Origin: Adiantum capillus-veneris
Taxonomy: Eukaryota > Streptophyta > Polypodiopsida > Polypodiales > Pteridaceae
NCBI GenBank assembly: GCA_014529385.2
Contig: CM043949.1
Span: forward strand, 107,364,054 to 107,428,053
DNA: 64,000 nt
Direction of reading: 5' to 3'
The position numbers and the translations under genes are program-made. A model generated the notes under the pieces. It saw only the letters and a program-made list of their open reading frames with translations, was not told the origin of the DNA and did not search any database. Below are positions 9,780-19,939 of the stretch, piece by piece. How positions within the stretch are numbered: position 1 is the stretch's first letter; every line of letters begins with the position of its first letter.

Positions 9780-11758
9780 TGAGCTTGCATATGATGGATT
9801 CCCAATGCTTCACGAAAGTAGCAAAACTTCTCCTTTCCAAGAGCTTTTGTGAATATATCCGCAACGTGATCATTTGTCTTCACATACACCAAATCAATCT
9901 CATTTGCCAAAACTTTTTCCCTAATGAAGTGATAATGTACCTCAATGTGTTTAGTGCGAGCATGGTAGACTGGATTCTTTGCCAACATGATGCTGCTAAT
10001 ATTGTCACAATATATAATGACACTGTCAAGATAGTCAAAACCAAATTCTACCATAAGCACTCTCAACCATGACTCTTCACATGCTGCCAAAGCTGCTCCA
10101 CGATATTCAGCTTCTGTACTTGATAATGCTACAGTTGATTGCTTCTTGCTACTCCAACTTATCATACCATTGCCAATGGAAAATGCATAACCACTTTTAG
10201 ATCTTCTATCCATAAAATCTTCTGCCCAATCTGCATCTGTGTAACCATAAAGACAAAGCTTCCCATTCTTTTCATAAAACATTCCATAACTGACAGTGGC
10301 TTTCACATATCTCATAATCCGTCTCACTGCATCAAGATGACTTTTACATGGATTTTGCATGAATTGACTCACAACACCCACTGCATAACTCAAATCTGGC
10401 CTTGTTATTGTCAAGTAAATAAGGCTTCCAACCATCTTGCGATACATAGTGACATCCTCAATGTAATGTCCATCATCAAACAACTTCACATTTTGATCAA
10501 GAGGTGTATCAACCGGTTTGCACGCTGTCATTCCATACTTCTCAAGCATATCCAACGCGTATTGTCTTTGTATCATCCAAATTCCTAATAAAGTATTGAC
10601 AATTTCAATTCCCAAGAAATATCTCAACTCACCAAGGTCCTTCATGTTGAATTCTCTCAACAAACTCTTCTTGACATGCAAAATTTGCTCAGCATGACTT
10701 CCAGTGAGAATCAAGTCATCAACATAGATAACAATAACGACGATCTCTCCATCAACATGCTTCAAAAATAATGAGTGATCAGCAGTAGATTGTTTAAATC
10801 AAATCTTCTTCAAGAATCTGGTTATCTTTTCACACCAAGCTCTAGATGCTTGCTTCAAACCATACAATGCTTTCTTCAACTTACACACATAATATGGAAA
10901 CTCTGGATGTTGATAACCCTCTGGCTATATCATATAAACTTCTTCTTCCAAGTCACCATTCAAGAATGCATTATCCACATCCATTTGCCGTAACTTCCAA
11001 CCGAACATACTTGCCATTCCTAGCACCAATCTAACTGTTGTCATCTTTGCAACTGGATTAAATGTCTCATCATAATCAAGACCTTTTGTTTGTGCATAAC
11101 CTTTAGCAACAACTCTCGCTTTGTATCTTTCCACACTACCATCTGACTTGCACTTGACTTTGTATACCCATTTTGAACCAATTGCTTTCTTTCCACTTGG
11201 CAAGCGAACCAAATCCCAAGTGTCATTCTTCACAAGAGCATCCATCTCATCATCCATAGTTGACTCCCATTCTGATTTTCCAATTGCCTCTTGAAAACAT
11301 GTAGGCTCTTTATGTTGCACACGTGAAACCATGTATGCATAATGTGTACGCATGTAACAATTGTATGTCAATCTATCAACTGGATAACGAACCCTCTCTG
11401 ATCTTCTCAACTGTGGTGCACTCTTCTCTTCAACTCTTGCATATGGGGGTGCATATTTCTCAATATGCTTACTGCCAGGTGTCCTCAAATGTGGTAAACC
11501 ATGCTCTTCATCGAGGCTTTCATCTCCAGAACTCTCTTCAACCACTTTCTTCTTGCCTTTCTCGTCTTGCTTCTTATCTCGCAAACGACCGCTCCATGGG
11601 TTGACACTTCATGTACTCTCCTCTTCCATATGTGGTCCTGAAATAGTTCTTGTTGATGGTCCTGGCTTATCAACAACATGACGCACATTCTCTTGCTCTT
11701 CATACTCATCTTCTATCATCACTGGCTTTGGTTTATACCATGGTTCATGCTCACAAAA
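9780..11758 (-). pseudogene. Copia element A reverse transcriptase and RNase H half
   Basis: Minus-strand text runs from FCEHEPWYKPKP (11757) through an RVT_2 domain ([31 protein letters not shown], then IYVDDLILTG near 10700) to RNase H (YTDADWAEDFMDRRSKSGY, ALSSTEAEYRG, YCDNISSIMLAKNPV) and ends near 9780. Two nonsense codons interrupt it: after EEVYMI near 10925, and just upstream of 10765. The intact enzyme copies element RNA to DNA and degrades the template. The missing Gag-protease-integrase half is at 19940-22303 on the plus strand; an inversion separated them. Confidence 0.9.
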
Positions 11759-11765
11759 CTTGAGT
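11752..11765. other. left inversion breakpoint, A/B junction
   Basis: Window text CTCACAAAACTTGAGTTGG passes from minus-strand A (complement of ...AAGTTTTGTGAG) into plus-strand B (AAACTTGAGTTG, reading KLELVH). AAACTTGA fits both sides, so microhomology joining is plausible. Confidence 0.7.
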
Positions 11766-12460
11766 TGGTTCATTCTAATGTTTGGGGTTCTGCAAGTACA
11801 CCATCACTTGGTGGCTCATTGTACTATGTAACATTCATAGACGATGCGACTAGAAAAACATGGGTTTATGTCATGAAGAATAAATCCGATGTATTTTCCA
11901 TATTTCAAAGGTGGAAAGCCTTTGTGGAGAATGAAACAGGTACCAAGGTTAAATGCCTTAGATCCGAGAATGGAGGCGAATATTGCAGCCAAGCTTTTGA
12001 AAGCTTTTGTGCTAGCAATGGCATTCGGAGGCAAAGGAAAACCCCAAGGACACCTCAACAAAATGGGATTTCGGAAAGGATGAACAGGACAATCATGGAA
12101 CGAGCACAAAGCATGCGGCTACATGCAGGCCTACCGCTTGAGCTTTGGGCGGAAGCTGTAAGTACGTCTGTGCACTTAATCAATCGGTCACCCTCAACGG
12201 CATTGGATGGGGGAGTTCCAGAAGAGGCATGGACAGGTAAACCGGTGAATTATGCATTTCTCAAAGTGTTTGGGTGTGAGGCTTTTATGCACATAGATAG
12301 AAGCCTAAGATCAAAGTTAGATGCAAAGTCCAAAAAGTGTTTCTTCATTGGCTATGGAGAAGGAGACTTTGGGTATCGCCTATGGAATCCTGAAGATGGT
12401 AAAATCTTAAGGAGTAGGGTGGATAGGTAGTAACTCTCCTGACCCTGCGGGATGTAATTT
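11757..12460 (+). pseudogene. Copia element B integrase core
   Basis: Starts abruptly at KLELVHSNVWGSAS and includes YYVTFIDDATRKTWVYVMKN, ENGGEY, TPQQNGISERMNRTIMERA and FFIGYGEGDFGYRLWNP: the rve integrase core and its C-part. The GAG_pre-integrase part is missing. After ILRSR an extra stretch of about 35 bp (12420-12452, with stops) interrupts the frame before DVIFNE-like text resumes. Integrase inserts the DNA copy into chromosomes. Confidence 0.85.
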
Positions 12461-14250
12461 TTAACGAACAAAATATGTACAAAGATTACTTGGAAAGAAA
12501 ACAAACAAAAGAAACAGGTGATGAGTACATGGAGCTTGAGGACGGTGAAGACTCAAGGACTGCAAACGGTGACAATGTGCAACAACGTCAACCAAATGAG
12601 GAGCCTCAACCTATTCCCCAAAGATCTACAAGAGCAAGTAGACCTCCAGAAAGGTTTGTTCCTTCCTTCAACCATCTCTTGATCTGAGATTCTGGAGAGC
12701 CGGAATCATATGAAGAAGCTATGCAATATGAATCCAAAGAAGAATGGACGAAGAGCATGCAAGTGGAGATGGACTCACTACATCGCAACCAAACATGGGA
12801 GTTGGTTGAGTTGCCTAAAGGTAAGCGGGCACTTCAAAACAAATGGGTGTACAAGCTAAAGGAAGAAGAAGGTGGGAAGAAAAGGTACAAGTCTAGGCTT
12901 GTGGTAAAAGGTTTTTCTCAAAAGAAAGGTATTGACTTCAATGAAATATTTTCTCCTGTTGTAAAAATGAACTCAATTAGGCTTGTCTTAAGCCTTGTGG
13001 CTACTCATGATCTAAATCTCGAGCAAATGGATGTAAATACGGCATTCCCTCACGGTGACTTAGAGGAGGAAATCTACATGCTTCAACCAAAGGGGTATGA
13101 AGTAAAAGGTAAGGAGAAAATGGTTTGCAGATTAAAGAAGAGCTTGTATGGTTTAAAGCAAGCATCAAGACAATGGTACTTGAAGTTTGATCGATGGATG
13201 TTGGATCATGGATTCACAAGATGCAACTCGGATCACTGCGTCTACACGGAGAATTTGGGAGATGGGAAATTCATCATCCTAATGTTGTATGTTGATGACA
13301 TGTTGATTGCAAGTGCTAACATGCAGGACATCAAAGACCTAAAAGAGGAGTTGTCCAAATCTTTTTCAATGAAAGATTTAGGTGCTGCAAAGAGGATACT
13401 TGGTATGAAAATATCAAGGGACAGGACGAAGAAGACAATAAAGCTATCTCAAGAAGATTACATCAAGAAGGTACTAGAAAGGTTTGCAATGCAAAATGCA
13501 AAACCAGTTTCTACACCTTTGGCTGGTCATTTTAAACTAACGAAGGATATGTGTCCAAAGACACAAGAGGAGATACCCTATATGTCTAAAGTTCCATATG
13601 CTGCAGCGGTAGGTTCTCTAATGTATGCTATGGTCTGGACAAGGCCAGACATTGCACATGCAGTGGGAGTTGTGAGTAGGTTCATGGACAACCCAGGTAA
13701 AGAGCATTGGCAAGCTGTGAAGTGGATACTTAGGTATCTAAAAGGGACAACAACAAATGCTTTGTATTTTGGAGGAACTGATATTTTTCTAGAAGGGTAT
13801 GCTAATGCAGATATGGCAGGTGACAAAGAGACTCGAAGGAGCACTACTGGCTATGTGTTCACGGTTGGAGGCACAACAGTAAGCTGGGCTTCAAAGCTGG
13901 AAAAAGTGGCTTCACTTTCTACCACGAAAGCAGAGTATGTAGCAATGACGGAGGCAAGCAAAGAAATTCCGTGGCTTCACAGATTCTTAGAAGAGCTTGG
14001 ATTCAAACAAGACAATTGTGTCTTGTACAGTGATAGCCAAAGCGCTATCCATCTTGCGAAGAACTCAGCCTTTCATTCAAGGACAAAGCACATTGAGGTG
14101 AGATATCACTTCATACGCACTCTTTTGGAAGAGGGACAACTAAAGCTAGGAAAGGTGCATACAAGTGAAAATCCTGCAGACATGTTTACAAAGGTGGTCA
14201 ACAAGGAGAAGTTGAGCTTTTGCTCATCTTCAATCGGAATTCAAGGATAA
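12460..14250 (+). CDS. Copia element B reverse transcriptase-RNase H
   Basis: A long open frame from 12721 (and an in-family linker from 12475) to 14250, 509 residues after the Met at 12721. RVT_2 motifs: WVYKLKEEEGGKKRYKSRLV, QMDVNTAFPHGDLEEEIYML, SLYGLKQASRQWYLKFD and LYVDDMLIAS (catalytic YVDD). RNase H: GYANADMAGDKETRRSTTGY, AEYVAM and SDSQSAIHLAKNSAFH. It ends FCSSSIGIQG, the usual Copia C-terminus. A stop after FNHLL separates the linker. Among the pol relics here this is the least damaged. It is followed by a purine tract and LTR. Its 5' half is at 22306-23199, minus strand. Confidence 0.9.
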
Positions 14251-14299
14251 GAAGCCAGAATGGAAAGCAGTCACAGGTTTGGTTTGGAGATCAGTCTCC

Positions 14300-14310
14300 A
14301 AGTGGGAGAT
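14300..14310 (+). promoter_or_regulatory. polypurine tract of Copia element B
   Basis: AAGTGGGAGAT immediately precedes the LTR start TGTTAAG at 14311, the usual plus-strand primer position. Confidence 0.85.
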
Positions 14311-15067
14311 TGTTAAGTATGGAGCCTGATTTACCCTTGTAATTTTCTATGGTAAAAGTGCACATTTGTAAGGCCCCCATTATGAGGAGAAGCCATCGTG
14401 CGTGAAGGAAAATCACTCACCGAAAACCAAAATTTTCACGGACAAGAATCAGGGGCAACTTTAAAGGCCGCCCCCGAGACTTTTTTTCGCCGGAATATTC
14501 TTTTTCGCCGGAATATTATGGCCGGACGGCGGTCGGAAAGTGTTCAGAAAACAACCGGTCGGTTGGCCGGTGGCCGGTAGTCAATGGCCGATGGCTGGTG
14601 GTCGGAAGTCAATGGCCGGTGGCCGAATTCAAAAGCGGACTTGTCTTCTCAAGGGCGGCCACACATGGGCGGATTGGAGGGTCCGATTTGGACTTATTCG
14701 CACAAGGGCGGCTACACATGGCTGTCTCTCATAAGAGAGGGCAGCCCTTTTGGCCTATAAAAGGAGGCCATTTCTACACACATTTTATAGTGTGAAGTTG
14801 ATGCAACAAGGTGAGTGTGAGGTGGTGAGAGTGAAGCAAGGCGGGAGCTCCATTAAGGGTATAATCCCTTTGTAAACTACTTCTTGTTTTGAAGTACTAA
14901 AGCCATTGAGTGGCTGCTTTCCCGTGGACGTAGCCCACATTGGGTGAACCACGTATATTGTGTGTACTCTCTCTCTCTCTACTCTATAATCTCGTGTATA
15001 TAAATCTGTATCTCTCCATTAAGTAATCTACTCAATTATCTATTTAGCTACGTCTTATTTCCTAACA
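14311..15067 (+). mobile_element. Copia element B, 3' LTR
   Basis: 757 bp from TGTTAAGTATGGAGCC to TTTCCTAACA, matching the 23273-24065 copy in inverse orientation. It contains a GC-rich minisatellite built on GGCCGGTGGCCGG (about 14560-14630) and a TATA box. It is followed by the duplication CTGGC at 15068-15072, found again beside the other LTR. Confidence 0.95.
14756..14764 (+). promoter_or_regulatory. TATA box in LTR of element B
   Basis: TATAAAAGG sits in GGCCTATAAAAGGAGGCC and is conserved in the other LTR (23584-23592, complement). Its position would place the start of the element RNA about 30 bp downstream in the LTR. Confidence 0.6.
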
Positions 15068-15072
15068 CTGGC
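15068..15072. other. target-site duplication CTGGC beside element B
   Basis: CTGGC directly follows the 3' LTR. On the element strand CTGGC also precedes the 5' LTR (GCCAG at 24066-24070). A 5-bp duplication is the Copia norm. Confidence 0.9.
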
Positions 15073-17289
15073 ACATAGAGTAAAGGGAAGTGCCATTCCC
15101 TAAGGACATGATCGGTCGACAAAGGGGAGTAAGACTAAATCTTTGAACTTCTCACAAGATAATACCTTTGTGAAAAGATCTACAAGGTTGTCCTGTGTTG
15201 GTACATAAGACAACCTGATCTCTCATGCTGAGCTCCTCTCCCTAACATAGTGGTAATGCACATCAATGTGCTTTGTGCAAACATGAAAAATTGGGCTACT
15301 GACAACTGCCAATGTGCTCTGACTTTCAGTGTAGATGATGTTGGTAGTGTCCACTCCAACACCCAAATCAACCATAAGGCGTCTGAGCTATACACACTCA
15401 ACCTCATAATTGGAAGTGGCCATAATAGGTTTCTTCTTGCTCACCCATGAAATGCATGAACTGCCGAGCATGAAACAAAAACCACTTGTGGACACTGGCA
15501 TGTCAAAACAACCAGCTCAATCTGAGTCCGAAAAAGCATGTAATTCTGGTGTCAATGATCCCCCCTTGGGATAAAACAACCAAAGATGTAAAATGTCACT
15601 CAAGTAGAGAAAGATCCACTTGATAGCCTACCAATGCTTAGACCCTGGGCTATGCATAAATCTACTGACCTATGAGACTGCAAACTGAATATTGGGCCTC
15701 GTGTTGCATACATAAATAAGGTATCCAACAGTAGTTTGGTAAAGAGTGACATTGAAAGGATCACCAGCATCATGAATAATCAACATTAAACCTGTTTCCA
15801 AAGGAGTGGCAATAGGTTTGCAATCCTCAAGTCCAAACTTACATAGAAATGTCTCTATGTTACTTGTGTGACACAAGGCAATACCACCATCACTCAGCTT
15901 AAATTGTATACCAAAGTAATAATGCAACAGCGTCAATTCTTTCATCTTGAAGGTAGCATTTAAATCAGCCTTAAATTCAACAATATGTATCTCATTCAGA
16001 CCAGGATTCAACAAATTATCCACATATAGAACAACAATGAGAAGTACATCACCCTCACACTTTACATACAAAGTGCTTTATGTTGGACTGTTATGAAAGC
16101 CTCGTTTGACCAAATGAGTGTCAGCTGTCTCATATCAAGAACGAGGAGGTTGCTTCAATCCATACAAAGATTTCTTACATTTGAACACTTTATCCTCTTG
16201 TCCTTTCTTGACAAAACCACGAGGTTGCGTTACAAAAACTTCCTCAAACATGTCACCATTCAAGAAAGCAATAACAATATCTAATTGATGTACATCACAA
16301 CTTCTAAATGAGATGCCAATGCACATAGAAAATACACAATAGTCAAGTCTTTTCATAATCTATGATTTTCTGTTGCGCATAACCCTTTGCAACAAGCCGA
16401 GCCTTATAGAGATCTATCTCACCATCCAGCTTACATTTCAACCTATAAACCCACTTTGTACCAATGGTATTTTTCCAAGAGGCTAATCACATAAATTCCA
16501 GGTGTCATTTTCTATAAGTGCATCATGTTCTGATTGCATGGCAACCATCCAATTTTTTGAATTCTATCCTTTATCAAAAGACAGAGGTTCTTCTACATCA
16601 CATAAGCTAGAAACATCCAAAGCATAACAATCTGATCAAGAACTTGAATGAGTACAACTAGACAAAGGATTTACTGTCACGCAAAGTATGCACCAACCAT
16701 TTTGACATACCTCTAGCCTGCTCATTTTTAGCCCTTTCCTCATCAAGTACATCATGTACATCTGCATCAAAAATTGGATGATCTGTAACATTTTCAGAAA
16801 CCCACATAGGCTATACATTTTCTTCATTTGAATTGACATTCAACCTTCCATCATTGAAGAGAGGAAACAAACTATCATAAATATCATGTGAGCTTATATT
16901 ACTCTCTCTAGTACATGACATCAAAGGCTAAACAGAATCTTCCACAAACACAAGATACACTTTCTTTGTGGATGGTACAACCTGTAACCTTTGCTTTTGA
17001 TATTATTACCAACAAAAATACATTGGGTAGCCTTATCATCCAAATTTTTGCGCTGCATTTGTGGCACCAAAGCATAAGCCAAACAACCAAAAACACACAT
17101 ATGATCAAAATATGGCTTTCTCTCATGCAATGTTTCATATGGATTTGTAGACTTTAAAGATTTCATAGGACACCAATGAAGTACATAAGTGGCACACATG
17201 ATAGCCTCAAGCCAAAACGTATGTGACAAAGCTTGACTCTTGACCATACATCGTGCCGACTCCATAAGCAACCTATTTTTCCTTTCAAC
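15073..17289 (-). pseudogene. Copia element D, 3' pol part (integrase C-part to RNase H)
   Basis: Minus-strand text begins at 17289 with VERKNRLLMESARCM, the residues expected after PQQNGV where D stops at 3335. It continues LCVFGCLAYALV-like and GYRLYHP integrase text, then RVT_2 pieces (SLYGLKQPPRS; VVLYVDNLLNPG, with YVDD changed to YVDN) and RNase H relics toward 15100. Many stops and frameshifts are present. It is disrupted on one side by CACTA-2 and on the other by element B. Assignment to D rests on exact motif continuity, a shared 3' LTR remnant at 24101 and orientation after undoing the inversion. Confidence 0.75.
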
Positions 17290-17540
17290 CACTACAAGAG
17301 GTACTTAATAGTAGCGACGCTCGCAATGCGACGCTCAAATGTGAAAAACCACGGCGTCGCTATAGGCGTCGCTATGGGCGTCGCTAAATTACAAGTAACT
17401 TAGCGACGCTCATAGCGACGCCGTTAGGGCTAAAAAAATAACCGAGAGCGTCCAAAAACTCAGATCTCAGATCTGAGTTTTCGGCGTGTGCTCAAGCAAG
17501 CAAGGTAACGCGCGCTCTTCCTCTCTCTCTCTTTCTTCTC

Positions 17541-17573
<33 letters not shown>

Positions 17574-17674
17574 AAGGAGAGCCAGGTATGCTCCTTCCCT
17601 CTCCTCACTCTCATGTTCCCTTCCCCTCTTTCTCTCTCCCTCTCTCTCTCTCTCACACACACAGACATTGTGTT

Positions 17675-17719
<45 letters not shown>

Positions 17720-17867
17720 ACAAGCATAAGCAAAAAACGCACACACACATACATAAAGAAAGAATGTACACACACATTGAGAGAGGAAAAGAGAGAGAGA
17801 GAGCATGCATAAACCAAAAACGCACACACATATGCATAAACAAAGAATGCACACACACATTGAGAGA

Positions 17868-17903
<36 letters not shown>
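17541..17903. repeat. CA and GA microsatellite cluster
   Basis: (CA)14 at 17541-17569, CT-rich 17625-17655, (GA)20 at 17679-17718 and (GA)15 near 17873-17903, all inside the right part of CACTA-2. Predicted peptides over them are repeat artefacts. Confidence 0.9.
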
Positions 17904-17907
<4 letters not shown>

Positions 17908-18267
17908 AGTCTTAACATCGTAGGAAACTATCCCAAGAGACTTTAAAGATCTAGTCAACAGGAGTTGAACTCAAGACCTGTTATTCATGAGGGAAATGGC
18001 ATAACCAATCTATCCACTTCGGTGATAGAAAAGTTATACCATTTTTCTCCTTTTTTTATTGGCGTGCACACACACCTACACACAAACACCCGAGAAGAAG
18101 AGAGTTTAATTTAACATCGTAGGAAACTAATTAAAGAGACCTAAAGATCTAGCCGACGAGGAGTTGAACTCAAAACCTGTTATTCAAGAGGGAAATGGCA
18201 TAACGAATCTACCACACTTGGGTGATAGAAAGGTTATACCATTTTTGTCTTTTTATTGGCACACACA

Positions 18268-18322
<55 letters not shown>

Positions 18323-18629
18323 GAAGAAGAGAGTTTTAACGTCATAGGAAACTATCCCAAAAGACGTTAAAGATTAGGTTAGATGTAGACTTACGTTAAA
18401 TTAGATTTAGGTTTATTTAAGTTAAATTAGATTAGATTTAAGTTTATTTTTAGTTAGATTTACGTTTGATTAGATTTAGGTTTATTTACGTTAGATTTAG
18501 ATTTACGTTATATTAGATTAGATTTAGGTTTAGTTACGTTATTTACCTGTTATTGAAGAGGGAAATGGCATAACCAATCTACCACACTTGGGTGATAGAA
18601 AGGTTATACCATTTTCCTCTTTTTATCGT
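17908..18629 (-). repeat. tandem tRNA-related (SINE-like) units
   Basis: Three units (17908-18045, 18098-18246, 18327-18629) share text which on the minus strand reads TATCACCCAAGTGTGGTAG, TTGGTTATGCC and later GAGTTCAACTCC, followed by GGGATAGTTTCCTACGATG. GAGTTCAACTCC resembles a pol III B box and the segment 30-45 bp before it a weak A box, as in tRNA-derived SINEs. Units are separated by (CA)n. The third is split by TTTAGG-like repeats. Related pieces occur at 33460-33535 and 61727-61770. The SINE label is inferred. Confidence 0.5.
18371..18543. repeat. degenerate TTAGATTTAGGTTTA repeats
   Basis: Short variants of TTAGATTTAGGTTTATTTACG repeat through 18371-18543 and again at 18629-18715. 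The TTTAGG core resembles the plant telomere unit TTTAGGG but is too irregular to call telomeric. It interrupts the third SINE-like unit. Confidence 0.7.
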
Positions 18630-18820
18630 TTAAGATAAGGTTAGATTTAGATTTACGTTAGATTAGATTTAGGTTTATTTAAGTTAGATTAGATTAGATT
18701 TAGGTTTATTTTGAGTACACTGAAGAATTATACTGTCTACGCGTTTGCGAGTGGCTGGTGTCTCGGTCAGTTCGTCGGAGATGCTTAAGAGTGACTCGAA
18801 CACTGCGTCAGGGTCATCTA

Positions 18821-19041
18821 TGTTAAAGAATATGATGTTAAAGAATATGTCCATTGTGCTATGGGCGGCTGGACACTGACTATACTATGTTGTAAATATA
18901 CTTTGGATAATAGTTCAAAAGAGAAGAAGAGAAGAGCAGCTCGTTGAATGACTGTTGTAGGGTAACGATTGTGTGTGTGTGTCTCGATGTGTGTGTGTGT
19001 AGTCTTCTTTCCTACCTTCTCCATCACCTGCGCACTCTACA
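18821..19041 (+). mobile_element. Copia element A, 5' LTR
   Basis: 221 bp, TGTTAAAGAATATG to CTCTACA, preceded by ATCTA (18816-18820) and followed by the primer site. Few substitutions separate it from 9534-9760, so A is younger than D. A direct repeat (TGTTAAAGAATATGATGTTAAAGAATATG) opens the LTR. Confidence 0.92.
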
Positions 19042-19044
19042 AAG

Positions 19045-19056
19045 TGGTATCAGAGC
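19045..19056 (+). promoter_or_regulatory. primer binding site of Copia element A
   Basis: A perfect TGGTATCAGAGC, complementary to the 3' end of initiator tRNA-Met, three bases after the LTR. Confidence 0.95.
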
Positions 19057-19939
19057 TCAGTTTGAGGAGCTACAGTCAATACACAGGTTTCCGCAGCTCT
19101 GGAAAACAGCAAAAAAGAGAGGTTTTTTGGTCATAACTCCCTCACCCAAACTCAGAATACAGTGATCCAGGAGTCTATCTTTATGTTTTTGGGCATTCCG
19201 GACGCATTGGCATACTCAGATTTGCCAAAATCTACAATTTTCTGCAGCAAACAACCAGCTTACACAAGCATAGGAGATGTCCAGTTTTGCACTCAACAGT
19301 AGATTTACAGGTTACAGGTGAAGAATTCAGCATTTACACATGTTTTGGAGAGCGACATAGAGCTTTTGCATCATGATATTGTGTTATCGAAGATTATGTT
19401 TGGTTGTTGTGGGTCCGTTATGGACAATCGCCTATGTAAGAAAGGTTGTGGGAAGAAGTTGAGGCGGTTATATTGTCAGATTGAGTACTTTGTGGTTATG
19501 TATGGATATGCGGTCAATGTATTTTGGAAAACTGCAGCCTTTGTGAGGGTCGAGTGAGGTTTTTTGAAGCCTTGCCTTGGGAGCTTTGGTACCTTGGCAA
19601 GGTGGATTAGGTACTGGAGCGAACCCCCGACTGGCCCCGCGAAAGACCTCATATGTCGTTTACGACTATGGGAAGAAGGTGGATGTATGGATATGTGGTA
19701 CAGGACAGCGTATGGATTGCTTTTGCATACAGGTCCATGTGGACATTGTTTTAGAGTATTTATGCATAGTACTGAGTCAGTCTGTGGCAAAGTGAGTCAG
19801 TGGATTTTTCCTTGGCAGTGAGAGATTTTCTGTCAGTGTTTATGAGCACTTTGGTTGAGATTGTCACTTGAGATATTGTCCAAATACAAACGAAACTCTG
19901 CCGAAATTTTGTCAAAAGCCTTTGGAATAAATTGAGAGA
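19057..19939 (+). other. leader of Copia element A
   Basis: About 880 bp between primer site and gag start without a convincing gene. Short open frames around 19318-19821 have no family match I recognise. It is long for a Copia leader. Confidence 0.5.

Larger units (their letters stand above)
17290..18820. mobile_element. CACTA-2, right part
   Basis: Starts with the terminus CACTACAAGAG at 17290 and is followed to about 17450 by subterminal repeats (GCGTCGCTATAG, TAGCGACGC). It then carries CA and GA microsatellites, tandem SINE-like units, TTTAGG-like repeats and a short open segment next to the element A insertion at 18821. It lies in inverse orientation relative to the left part at 3336-9533. 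Confidence 0.75.

Noticed and set aside
10139-10588. Plus-strand frames at 9548-11604
   Set aside because: They are antisense shadows of element A reverse transcriptase.
9780-14250. Integrated pararetrovirus (caulimovirid) or Gypsy element
   Set aside because: Integrase precedes reverse transcriptase and the motifs are RVT_2/Copia; no movement protein or chromodomain.
17950-18010. Functional tRNA gene
   Set aside because: Only B-box-like text and a weak A box; no cloverleaf with acceptor stem could be drawn.
18371-18543. Interstitial telomere array
   Set aside because: The period is irregular and TTTAGGG itself is not tandemly repeated.
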